From: Thinopyrum elongatum | Lineage: Eukaryota; Streptophyta; Magnoliopsida; Poales; Poaceae | Length of the DNA stretch: 64,000 nucleotides | Assembly (NCBI GenBank): GCA_011799875.1 | Contig: CM022301.1 | Span: forward strand, 85,889,667-85,953,666 | Direction of reading: 5' to 3' | In this document: piece by piece, positions 1 to 9,906 of the stretch | Numbering within the stretch: position 1 is the first letter of the stretch | Layout of the letters: every line of letters begins with the position of its first letter | Translations under genes and position numbers: made by a program | Notes under the pieces: generated by a model | Told to the model about the DNA's origin: nothing | Databases searched by the model: none | What the model saw: the letters and a program-made list of their open reading frames with translations, nothing else

Positions 1-2
1 AC

Positions 3-1078
3 CAAAGCCCATTGATGGAGGCATACGTCGAGGAAGTGAGAAAGTTGGAGGAGCGCTTTGACGGATTGCAAACAGAGCATGTACCACGCGCGGAAAACAG
101 CATTGATGATCATCTGTCAAAGTGCACTGCGCAGAAACTCCCTGTGGAACCAGGGACTTTTGTTCTCCATCTGACTCAACCCTCCGTATCCCCTGCAACA
201 ATGGCCAGCAAGAGGAGGAAATTGAACTCCGGCAAGCCTCTCCCGGTAGAGCTTCTCGAAGCCCCCGGCAGAAGGCTTGGCGGAAACAACTCCCCTTCGA
301 TCAGTGAGGCGCACCCTCCCGCCGAATTACCAGTCTTTGCGGTCGAGGCGTGCGCTCCTATCGACGAGGAGGTACCACTGTTCCTTGTTGCCGAGCCCCA
401 GGCTCCAACTTGGGCACGACACATTGTTCGTTTCCTCCTAATAGGAGAACTTCCCGAAGAACAAGAAGAAGCTGAAAGAGTAGCCCGGAGGGCCAGTATG
501 TATCAGTTCGTTGACGACACGCTATACACAAGAAGGCCCAATAGTGTGAAATTGAAGTGCATTTGTCGGGAAGAAGGAAAGGAACTGCTGGCAGAAATAC
601 ACAAGGGCATGCGTGGCTCCCACATCGGATCAAGGGCCTTGGTTGGGAAAGCTTTCCGGCAAGATTTCTATTGGCCCACTGCCCTCCAAGATGCAATTGA
701 GATAGTCACCAAGTGTGAAGCCTGCCAGTTCCACTCCAAGAATATCCATCAGCCTGCTCAAGCTCTCCAAACAATCCCTTTGTCATGGCCATTTTCGGTC
801 TGGGGGCTCGACATCCTGGGTCCCTTCCCCCATGCTACCAGGGGCTTTGAATTCTTGTTCGTCGCAATCGACAAGTTTACAAAGTGGCCGGAGGTGGAGC
901 CCGTGAGAAAGGTGACCGCGTAGTCAGCTATCAAGTTCTTGAAAGGATTGGTGTGCTACTTCGGGGTACCTGCACGAGTCATCACCTACAATGGCACCCA
1001 ATTCATGAGCCGCGCCTTCATGCAATACGTTCATGCCCTCGGAAGCAAGATTTCATTTGCCTCCGTGGCACATCCCAG
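3..1078 (+). pseudogene. G1 pol part A: RNase H C-terminus, integrase zinc domain and core (broken)
   Basis: The frame opens with the end of the archaeal-type RNase H (last catalytic Asp expected in the AENSIDDHLSK segment), then a variable linker, then the HHCC integrase zinc domain (GSHIG and CEAC near 610-730) and the start of the DDE core (LDILGPF, FTKWPEVE). A TAG at 921-923 stands where the other copies read CAG (Gln). After it the frame continues to 1078, where the solo LTR interrupts it. The second catalytic Asp is lost: the ITDNGTQF motif of the other copies reads ITYNGTQF here (GAC to TAC). This integrase would be inactive even without the insertion. Confidence 0.88.
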
Positions 1079-2746
1079 TGTAACACCCTAGTTTCCGCTC
1101 CTGTTTTTTTCCTTCGCGGGATTTGACTCCCGTCTTTTTTTCTCGGTGTTATCAGATTTCTCTAGCTTTTGGGTATGTGAAGATGGTCATCTAGCCTTGC
1201 CTTCCCTATCCAACCAGAGATTTGTCTCCAGTCCAACCTTGCCTCCTAAGATTTATTCTCAGGGTTTTGCCATAGAAACCCTACCTCCCGAGTTTCCGGA
1301 AGGGAAACCTTAACTCTTGCCGTTACAAAGGAACCCCAACTTCCTTTGATCTTTTGTCTCCCAAACTTTTCCCACTGACCATCCTATCTTTGTAAACCCT
1401 GGATATGCAAAAATATTGCCAAGACATTTGCAATACTTTTCATTTATAATTAATTCCTTTTTCTGCTGTTTAAAGGAATTAAATCCAGGAAAATATCTAT
1501 CCATCTCCAAAGTTGATGAAAACTTGTGGAGATATTCTTTGTGATCATATTGAGCTCCCATAAAAATATTGGCCAAAATTAAATTGGGGAAATTGCATTT
1601 TCCTCTTTAATGCCAATATTGCATTTTGGGCCCTTTCTAAAGGAACTACCATTTTGGTAGACAGGAAAAATCCCAAATAATTTGTGGAGCTTATTCTATC
1701 CATATCTTCACCATTTCCATCAAAACCCAAGTCCCATAGTTCAAGGTTTGAGCATAGCATTCATTTGCAAATTCTGTCCAGATTTTCAGTTTGCAAAGGA
1801 AGTGCTTGAACCCTTGATCCTTTTGAGCTGGAATTTTTCATGGTGGTTAACATTGACAAATAAACCATGGATACCAAAAATCAGCTCAATCCATCCATCC
1901 ATCCTCCCACAGAAATTTTCTCAAGTTTCTGTCCATTTCAAACCTCTGTGAAGCAAGTACCATTTGGGTGTACCCAAATGGTATGAAACTTTTACAGTGG
2001 CTTTATCGATCCAAATCATCACCCTCCACCAAAATTCAACTCATTTCATCAATCCACTTGAGCACAGCTTCCATTTTCAGTTTCTGACCAGATTGCCCAG
2101 TTGTGAAGGAAGTGCATTCAAATCTTGTCCAAATGGCTTCAAATTTTGTCAGCATATAGTCCTTCCTACCACATAACACTGTGAGAAAGTTTCAGTTCCA
2201 TATCTCTATCCATTTCTCCTCTAGAATCCAGTAAAGTTTGGTGTTAAAATCTTTTTCAGCAAGGTTCACTCATCCTAGAGCTATCTTGGTGGTTCCAGCC
2301 ACTTGTCCCATCTATTTGAGCAGCGAGGCACATGTTTGACAAGGCCTGGCAGGCAGACGTGGGCCAGAGCGTGTGGTGCGCGTGGTGACCACGTAGCGGG
2401 CGTGCAGAAAGGGCGCTCTGCGCTCGGCCTGCTCCGCTCGGTCATCTCCGGTCGGCCCCTGCTTGTCTGGGCATGTCCAGCGGCTCCGCGATGGACGCGT
2501 GCACCCTCTCCAGCACCTTCCCCCTCCCCTATCTTCCTCCTCGCTTCATGACGGTCGCCGCCGCGGCACTGTCACCCCGTGACCCTCGAGCTGTCGCCTC
2601 CTTCTTTGGTTTCTTCCTCCTCGAGCCGTCCCCTCCCCCTGTTGCATGTCAGGTCGGCACCGCTCTTCGCGCGCCACCTCGCCGGAGCTCCAGTGCGGAG
2701 ATAAGGATGCCACGACGGCCATCCTCATCCGTTCGTCGCCGGCCGC

Positions 2747-2754
2747 CTATAAAT
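2747..2754 (+). promoter_or_regulatory. TATA box of the 4.4-kb LTR
   Basis: CTATAAATAG lies in a GC-rich context about 1.67 kb into the LTR, the expected place for the U3/R boundary of a long LTR. Transcription would start near 2780. Confidence 0.55.
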
Positions 2755-3811
2755 AGCCTGCCCCTTGCCCTCTTGAGCTCACCAGCCTCCTCCCCTCTCC
2801 CTCTAGTCCACCCCGCACCCTCGCCCGTCCATTTCCCTCGCCGGAGCTCTCCAATGGCTGCCTTGGCCGCCGTCGGAGCTCCGTTGTCCTTCTTTCCTCC
2901 CCCTCTCGAGCCATTGAAGACCTCCGGTGCTTCCCCGCTCTCCGCCTCCTCCTCCCGTGGCCCGGCACCACGAGTTCACCGCCGTCCGATGCCACCCGGG
3001 GTCCGCTCACTCCGGCGCTCCCCGGCGCGAGCCGAGCACCGGGATGGATGCGGCTCTCTCTCCTGAGCTCGCCGGTAGGTGGCACGGGCCGAGTGGTGGC
3101 CGAAGTCGCCGGGGATCGGCGTCGGGGCTACCGGCCGATGCCCTCTGCCTCTCCTCACGGGAAGAAGAAGAGGGAGGAGAGAGGAAGGTCAACGCGGGCC
3201 CCACCTCCCCGCGGGACCTGCCCGTCAGCGAGACAACGGTGTTAACCCCGGGCCCGCGTGCTTTTAAGTGGAAGCGTACTTTCAGTTTTACGCTTTCTAA
3301 ATACTGAAGGCGTATTTACTGAGAAGGCGCTTTCTCTCTCCGCCGTCGGCCGAATTCTTTAAATTGCGGACGTTTGTCAGTTAAAGGCAGAAATGGATAC
3401 ATTTTTATTTGTTTTCTGCCTAAACAACGGACGGCCACAACTTTTTAACCGTAACTCCGATTCAGTTGAAACCAACGCCCACCTCTTCGTTTCATCGAGC
3501 CTGTTCCAATGAGATCACTTTCATAATGTTTTCACATTCTAAAAATGACCATTTTGCCCTTGCCCTTCATTCAGCCCCTCCAAGAGGGAAACTTTTCCGG
3601 CGATCGTTTCCGCGGCTTCACCGCACTTCTTTCTGGAGTATTCCTTGACCTCCAGGCAAGCCGACCATCTGATATATGCCCTAAAGCATTGCTCTATGAT
3701 ATTTCTTGCATGTTTAAATTAATATGCTTGTGATTGTATGTGTAGTTGTGAGCTGTATGTGACTCTGACGAACCCTTGCTTGCACTTTCTTCGGTGATGG
3801 CACCACGCCTG

Positions 3812-4050
3812 TGTTCTGAGCTGTTTCCGGCCGTCCGGGGTGGATGCCGACTTTTATTTCTCTTGTCAGCAACTATCCATGTTCTGAGCTGCTTTTCGGC
3901 CGTCTCGGGCAGCTGTTGAATTTCTTTCAGTAACAGTGACCCTATGCTCTCAGCTGTTTCTCGGCCGTCTTACGGGGCTGCTACATTCTTCTTATCAACA
4001 CCGTCTCATGCTCTGAGCTGCTTTCCAGCCGTCTTGAGCCGGGGTTGAGT
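3812..4050 (+). repeat. Four-copy degenerate tandem repeat, 64-68 bp unit
   Basis: The phrase TG(T/C)TCT(G/C)AGCTG followed by T-rich sequence and (CGG/CAG)CCGTC recurs at 3812, 3880, 3945 and 4009. The intervals are 68, 65 and 64 bp. The repeat lies downstream of the presumed transcription start in the solo LTR. Confidence 0.75.
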
Positions 4051-5504
4051 TATTCCGGTAATGTCCTAGATCTGTGTTGTAAAGACTTTTCTGGTGGCTA
4101 CTGGTTTCTTTGCCGGTTTTGTGCAAGGGTTCCGATGGTTGTCACTTACAGCTTGAACTTGTAAAGTGATAACTTGCCATTTAAATATTGTTTCACTAAT
4201 GACTCATTGTGATATGGAGATAGGTTGTTATGTTTCCACAGTTGTTATCTCATACCTAGTTACCACCATGTTAAGTTATTGTGATGAACCACTAAGCTTG
4301 CTAAATGAACTTAGTCGGTTGATCTTGAGTCACCTGTCCGGGCTTATCCGTGCAACCACATTTGCCGGTATGGGACGGCCTTGACTTGGTCTGGCTCTAT
4401 GCTCTTCCACCGGTACCCCCAGACAGGGAAGGTTATGCGTGCGTGCTACCCTGGCCCAGTAGGCGGCGATAACCTTGTGAGCCCAGTTGTTTGTTTGCGT
4501 GCAGTCCCCGTTTGGGACAGTTTAGTTTGGCCACGACGGTGGCAGGTGTCACGAGGTGACACAGGGGCCACCCAGGGCTTGACTCCGGGGGAGAATGATT
4601 GCCGGTGGTACGGTGGAGGAGTCACGGGTTAGGCAAGTTTCGTTGGAGCAACGCTGGTCCACCCGAATGGGATCACGAGGTCAGGTGCTCCATGGTGTGG
4701 GTAAAGTGCGCAACCTCTGTAGAGTGTACAATCTATTCGAATAGCCGCGTCCACGGTATTGGACAGCCCGTCTAGACCTCACTAGGTGGTCAACCGTAAT
4801 AAGGATAATAACGATGGAAGAGCTCATCTTGTGTAGACATCAGATGATGTCTAGAATATGATATGTTAGCCATGGGATGGCTATAAGAGGAGTGGTCGGA
4901 TGACCACATGATTTGGGTTGGATTTGGATCAGATTCAGACTGGATCACGAGAATGTTCGGAGTATGGATTATTTACTTGATATGCTTTACTTTATGGTAT
5001 TTTACCTTAGTAGTTACCTTGTTGGATGAACCTGTTATGACATGATAATTAATTTTGCTAGATAGATATGTTATGCCAAGATAATTAATATTGCTCTTAT
5101 AACAAATGCAAATGCATGCTTGAATGCCATGGATTGCATTGCTTGGTGTATATGTTAGTTTGGTTTGCTTGCGAGTACATTCAAAAGTACTCAGTGGCCT
5201 TCAATGTGGCCAGGTTCACATAAGGATCCATCGTCCGTCGACGAGGAGCCAGAGCGTTCACGGGCTAGGAGCGTAACCCAGTCAGATCCCTGTGGATTGG
5301 AGCCGCACCAGGACTGTGCTGCCTTAGATAGAGCTTTTCCGCTGCCATCACCTCTGTAATATATCTCATGTAAGACTTATATATCCATTAATAGAAATGC
5401 CTGTGTTCATGATATTTGTTGTAAGCGCGCATGCCAGAGTGATTTCCTGGGCTGGTATGAGTGGCGACCGTCTGGCTACAGTGGTAATCAGGCGGGGCAC
5501 CGCA

Positions 5505-6077
5505 CCCAGAAGCAATGGACAAGCTGAGAGGGCGAACGCTGAAGTGCTGCGAGGTCTCAAGACAAGAACTTTTGATAGACTGCAGAAGTGCGGCAGGCGA
5601 TGGATCGACGAGTTGCCGGTGGTTCTTTAGTCCCTCCGTACGACACCAAATCGAGCTACCGGTCAGACTCCCTTCTCCCTAGTCTATGGGGCAGAAGCAG
5701 TTATCCCCACGGAACTCTTATACGGGTCTCCTCGAGTGCTTGCCTATGATGAAGTAGCGCAGGAACAGCACCGGTGTGACGATGCTGTGTTACTTGAGGA
5801 GAACCGTCTCTGGGCTGCTACGCGTGCTGCACGCTACCAGCAAGCCCTCCGTCGCTATCACAGCCGCATGGTTCATGCCTGGAGTTTTTAGGAAGGTGAC
5901 CTTGTCCTTAGGCGCGTTCAGTCCGCCAAGGGTGCAAACAAGTTGACGCCAAAGTGGGAAGGCCCTTACCGGGTAGTACGAGTCACCAGACCTGGCACAG
6001 TCCGTCTGGAGACCGGAGATGGCATTCAATTGCAAAACTCATGGAATATTGAGCATCTTCGTAAGTTCTACCCGTAA
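5505..6077 (+). pseudogene. G1 pol part B: integrase C-terminal half (broken)
   Basis: The frame resumes directly after the solo LTR with RSNGQAERANAE, which holds the catalytic Glu of the DDE triad. It goes on through the conserved RRWIDELPVVL and TPNRATGQTPFSLVYG segments to the C-terminal chromatin/DNA-binding part and ends LRKFYP before TAA at 6075-6077, like the two other copies. Two in-frame TAG codons interrupt it: one near 5628, where the others have TGG, and one near 5888, where the others have GAG. It is part of the same protein as the segment ending at 1078. Confidence 0.88.
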
Positions 6078-7226
6078 GGCGCAGCTGTCGGGCCCTGCCC
6101 GGCAGCTACCCTTTTGTACAAGCCTTGCCGAAGTTGCATGTAACCCTTGGTACAAAGTCAGGCGCAGACCCTGAGCAGTAGAGAAATAAATGAAGAGCTG
6201 GGGCCCCCCCGAAACTTGCATGCATGCATAAGCATATCATGAGCATAGGATGATCATGTAGAAGAGGGCGCATGTGGCATCGTTTTCATCTGCATTAAGT
6301 CGTAGGGTTCTTGCCATGGACTTGGTCCCGAAGAAAAGGAATGAAGACAAGCCCACGTGACGATCCCCGGCAAGCCAAACAGGTAAGTTCCTTCTTATCC
6401 ATATTTGTTCTGTAATTTGCAAACTTGTGCATTTGAAAGCCCCGCCACCTTCGAAACATAGGTGCTCCTACCCATTGACTTGAATGTTGCTTCGGTTAGG
6501 GTGGTCACAGTGTCCTTTGATGGAAAGGGCTCAGCGGGGGGCTGGTCCCTTTTTTATGGTTGTGCCCGGTAGGCCTAGCCCCGCGGCAACAAACTAAGGG
6601 TACCAGCAGGATAGCTTGCCAGAGAAACTTGTTTACTTAAGTGTATAAAGGCATTTCACCTCTGCATGGAGATGGTACATGCACAAGTGCCCGGCAAAGT
6701 TTGTCTTTTTCAATAATATGCTGATAATCAAGTATAGATCTTACAGAACACAAACATGGATAAGGAAGTTTACATTATTTAGACTAAAGTTTGGCTCAGG
6801 CCTACATATTTTAAACTGAAAAAAGATAAGTGCCCCATAATCCCTTTCTTGTCCTTCTCCTCCTAGGAACTACGGCAGGAGGCGAAGAGGGCGAAAGGGG
6901 TGCCTGGGCAGAAGCCCAGCCCGACCCCGTCAAGCCCCATGACAGGGAGCTCAACAAGGTTGGGAAGGCACAAACGAAGGTGATGGTGAAGAGTGCGGCG
7001 GAAGGGTCCCCCTGACCACTGCCACCAAGGCCAGCAGGACACGACAGGGCGAACAAAGCTGCAGCCCGCGAGGAAGCCTGCCGGGGTCCAGCTGGGAGAC
7101 TACTGGAGGAGCCAGGGGCATCATCCCCACCCCTGCATCCAACTCCCCAGCAAATCGCCTTGCCGGGAATGAGACTTTGGTGCAGATGATGGTGCCGACA
7201 CCTGACCGTGATGGTACGGCTAGTGT
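6078..7226 (+). other. G1 3' non-coding region between pol and antisense gene
   Basis: This stretch is alignable by eye with 22917-23640 and 27690-28440: a GGGCCCTGCCCGGCAGC start, a TTTTGTACAAGCC motif, then a GGGGGCTGGTCCCT-like phrase and an AATAAATGAAG-like segment. I see no plausible coding sequence on either strand; the short ORFs do not persist among copies. It probably holds the 3' end of the antisense transcript. Confidence 0.6.
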
Positions 7227-7793
7227 TCAACCAGAGCCGGAGCTGTCGCCCTCCCCATCGACGCCGTCGTCATCGCCATCACTGTCCTCCTCGTCGCTAT
7301 CGCTCGAGGAGGGGCTTTCGTCGTCGGTCGAGCTCTTCGGGCAGCACCCTAAGCGAGCTCCCGAGCATCCGAAGACCTTGACGGAGAGCAGCTCGGCATC
7401 CATTAATTTAAAATGAAGGACGTGCCCCTCCGACAAGCTGTGGGCACGGGCAAAGGTCTTCCAGCCACGTCGGAAGAGCATGACATGAGGGGCGGGGTAA
7501 TCCACATCCACCCGCATGCTGCCATTACAGCAACCCCTCATGTGCAGCTTCAGCGCGCGTGGTTGTTCAAGCTCCATCACCCTCGCAAATGGAGTAGGGA
7601 GGCAGAGGCGGCCGCGCGGGGGCTTATACAGCCTGATGATGAACTCCAGCGGTTGATCTCCGACGTGGCCTTCCATTGGGGGATGAGCGGCCGGCGGAGG
7701 TGCGATCTGAGCACCACCCCGTCCTCCTCGACCCCGGGCACCACGGCGGTCGCGACCTCGGCCCCTCCCACCTCCTCTCACGGTGGGATCCAC
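7227..7793 (-). CDS. Antisense B3-domain-like protein of retrotransposon G1
   Basis: A 188-residue antisense frame. Roughly residues 45-125 look like a plant B3 DNA-binding domain: an RGRLCLP strand, a basic strand (ALKLHMRG), then RRGWKTFARAHSLSEGHVL and HFKLMDAELLSVKVF, matching the family's GW..F...H.L..GD..xF pattern with the usual D as H. An N-terminal Gly/Arg-rich stretch and a C-terminal Asp/Ser-rich acidic tail flank it. B3 proteins bind DNA in the nucleus; any function here is inferred. The frame has no ATG of its own (GTG at 7793). An ATG at 7882, 70 bp below an antisense TATA box, opens MVRGRGRGG in another frame, so a one-base indel near the G-run at 7812-7817 probably split the gene. 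No B3 segment is seen in the two other copies. Confidence 0.6.
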   Translation of the reverse strand: MDPTVRGGGRGRGRDRRGARGRGGRGGAQIAPPPAAHPPMEGHVGDQPLEFIIRLYKPPRGRLCLPTPFARVMELEQPRALKLHMRGCCNGSMRVDVDYPAPHVMLFRRGWKTFARAHSLSEGHVLHFKLMDAELLSVKVFGCSGARLGCCPKSSTDDESPSSSDSDEEDSDGDDDGVDGEGDSSGSG

Positions 7794-7882
7794 CCCTATG
7801 ATCCCAATAGGAGGGGGGCGCTGTCGAGAAGAGGCCCTCTCACCACCACCGGAGAACCGCCACGACCCCTGCCCCTCACCAT
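7794..7882 (-). pseudogene. Probable frameshifted N-terminus of the G1 antisense gene
   Basis: An ATG at 7882 reads MVRGRGRGG and stops after about 28 codons. The equivalent ATGs in G2 (24407) and G-out (29241) lie at the same 70-72 bp from the antisense TATA box and open MPKGRARG and MPRERGRG. This conserved N-terminal M-x-(K/R)-x-R-x-R-G pattern supports it as the original start of the B3-like protein. Confidence 0.5.
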
Positions 7883-7951
7883 GGTGGGCCGAAACTGCTA
7901 AAGGGAAAGGAAGGAGTGAGATGTGTGGAGAAGCACCGTGCCCTGCGTCCC

Positions 7952-7961
7952 TTTTTATAGG
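7952..7961 (-). promoter_or_regulatory. Antisense TATA box of G1
   Basis: Minus-strand CCTATAAAAA, 70 bp before the ATG at 7882. The same box and spacing occur in the two other G copies (24477-24486 and 29313-29322), pointing to a dedicated promoter for the antisense gene that reads away from the 3' LTR. Confidence 0.6.
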
Positions 7962-8432
7962 TGACCAGGGCAGGGGGCTGGCTCCTCTCCCTCGAAGGCA
8001 GCCGCCCTACTCCTCCAATCCGGCTCCCCCGCGCCACCAGTGGCTCATGGAATCAAGGCTGGCCCCCAGCACCAATCCATGGCGTCTGGGTTTCTACCAT
8101 GGCACGCATTTCCACGCCCTTTGCATCCGCCAAACAACCCCGCGCGACGCATGCGATGCATGTGGCGGAAACGCTGCAAATGGGAAAGTTAATGGAATGG
8201 CAATTACCACCCCATGAACACGGGACGTGGGTAGCCCAGGGATCGTGGCTCATAATCTCCCCACAACGTCTTGCACATCGCGCGGGAAAACCGGAAACCG
8301 ATTTAAGCTCAGATTAATGAAGAAGCAAAGAAGATCTCAAGGGGTGAGCTACTACAACCTCCCCCCTATGTACTGGATAGGGCCTACCCAAAGGACGCTC
8401 GACAGCGTGTTCAGGCCAGGCCCTGGGGCTCC
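7962..8432 (+). other. G1 pre-LTR spacer and polypurine tract
   Basis: Non-coding sequence upstream of the antisense promoter. Segments such as AACCGGAAA and TTAATGAAGAAGCAAAGAAG near 8290-8340 are shared with 24750-24790 and 29640-29690. It ends in the plus-strand primer CCCTGGGGCTCC just before the LTR at 8433. Confidence 0.6.
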
Positions 8433-9348
8433 TGTCGGTATAACAAACCCCAGGTATGTTGCCCAGACTGTACACAGGCTCAAGAATGAGATTGCAGCAT
8501 CTAGGACAAGGCCAAGCAGAAGAGACCGACTCTTTGAAGAATCAAAGGGCGGATCAAGAAGACTAAGACCAACCCAAGGAGTAAAATACCAAGATGGGAA
8601 AACCTCCCCTACCGGGCAGGCGAGCCTGGCGGGGACGAGGTTACATCGAAGACAAGTCTCAAGATTGCCCCGACAGGCTTGCCGAGGACGTTGAGGGCGG
8701 ATTACCCCGCCAAGGCTTCACCGCTCCACAAAACAAGCAACGCAAGTCACCGATTGGTGCGGTGTCGAGCCCCCAAGATGCTAAGTGGCCATTATTTGGC
8801 ACGTGGCAGCCATCTCCAGAGGAAATCACCTCCAAATGACTCTCGTCCAGCGACGTGTCATGCAGGCAGGCGAGAAGGTGGCAAAACAGCACGGCAAGGC
8901 TTGCTGGGATAGGCTACGATGTGACACTAAGTGACGCATTTAATGCGCTCTGTCTAGACTGCAGAGTTAGGTATGATGGCACTGTTTGCTATCTAATCAG
9001 TACACAATGACTGATTTGCCATTGTGGTGACCCTTGATCTATAAAAGGAGGGCCATGGCAACCTTAGAAAGGATTCAAACCCATGTACACTCATACGCGC
9101 GTAGCTGCTCTCGCCCTGAGGCGACCTTGCCGGTCTATAGCACGGCGTCTTCACCACGGTCCTCTCATCAATCCACCAAAGCAGGAGTAGGGTTTTACGC
9201 CTCACGGCGGCCCGAACTTGGGTAAAAACTGCCCATGTGATCGCCGCCGCACTGCCCTGCGCCCTCCGCTCTTTGTGCAATGTGTCCTTCCCCCTGCTGA
9301 ACCACAAGGGGCCGACGGCACCATAGGTGGCCGTGTTTTCCCACGACA
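8433..9348 (+). repeat. 3' LTR of G1 (916 bp)
   Basis: Starts TGTCGGTATAAC, ends CCCACGACA. Length and ends match the LTRs at 15496, 24897 and 29787. A TATA box (TCTATAAAAGG, 9039-9049) is conserved in all four LTRs. ORFs inside are incidental. Confidence 0.85.
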
Positions 9349-9906
9349 CTTATGTTCCGCTTGTTCGGCTAAGAGGGCAAAGGGAGAACCCCTGCGATTA
9401 TACTACTGGTTCGCTCGGTCAAGTACCTCAGGTGGAAAAAGCTGAAAACTGATTGTCATAGTAAGCGCGAACGGGTCTGCGATCCGATGACGAGGTTGGA
9501 CTCTAAAAATCATTGGCGATTTCGCCGTGTCACACGAAGGGTTCATCGTAACACAAACCACGTGATCGGAAAGGGCAGGCTTCGACCCCTAAGTACATCA
9601 CAAATACACCGGGGCTAGTCCCTAGTCCCCACCGTCAAGCTCCTAAGGCTAAGTGAAAGCAGTAAAACCGAATAGTCTGATTGCCTGGTTTCGTTCCCGC
9701 ACTACCGCCTCCGGGCACCAAGACATTGGCTAAGGGTAACAATGCAGAAACAAAACACCCTTCATGATATTCACCTGGGGGCTAAAGCCGATGACTGGTA
9801 GCTTTCAAAACTAAACATACGGCCACATAGGAGTCAAAATTTAATCACTAAGTTCGTCGGGCGCATAATAAAGCATAAATCCCACTTGGTACAAGCTTGC
9901 TACATC
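9349..9906 (+). other. F non-coding region between G1 and the antisense gene
   Basis: About 560 bp without a convincing coding frame on either strand. Phrases such as GCTGAAAACTGATTGTCA and AAGCGCGAACGGGTCTG recall the internal 3' region of such gypsy elements. It would be downstream of the antisense gene's stop. Confidence 0.5.

Larger units (their letters stand above)
1079..5504 (+). mobile_element. 4,426-bp solo LTR candidate inserted in G1 integrase
   Basis: The insertion starts TGTAACACCC and ends GGGGCACCGCA, so it has TG...CA ends, and is flanked by CCCAG at 1074-1078 and 5505-5509. Joining the flanks restores the integrase context seen at 22341. Inside I find no gag or pol and no second copy of the terminal sequence, so a single long LTR is the simplest reading. 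It holds a TATA box (2747), a GC-rich stretch (about 2330-3260) and a short tandem repeat (3812-4050). The TGTAACACC start and size recall long LTRs of Del/Tekay chromoviruses; that family call is weak. ORFs inside it look non-coding. Confidence 0.75.
1..9348 (+). mobile_element. Tat-lineage Ty3/gypsy retrotransposon, copy G1 (3' part)
   Basis: The left window edge cuts this element inside the second RNase H. It continues through integrase, a long 3' region with an antisense gene, and a 3' LTR ending at 9348. It is closely similar along its length to the complete copy at 15496-25813, which sets the boundaries. Its integrase is split by an insertion at 1079-5504. The sequence after the LTR is the 3' non-coding part of another gypsy (F), so G1 sits inside F. 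The predicted right duplication is CTTAT (9349-9353); its left partner lies outside the window. The lineage call rests on the archaeal-type RNase H and the antisense gene. Confidence 0.85.

Noticed and set aside
2473..3307. Overlapping GC-rich ORFs (up to 197 codons) on both strands
   Set aside because: They lie in the GC-rich promoter/R zone of a solo LTR, are Pro/Arg/Ser-rich in all frames and carry no domain. Composition explains them.
6811..7230. 139-codon minus-strand ORF downstream of the B3-like gene
   Set aside because: Low-complexity, not shared with other G copies, and in the likely 3' untranslated part of the antisense transcript.
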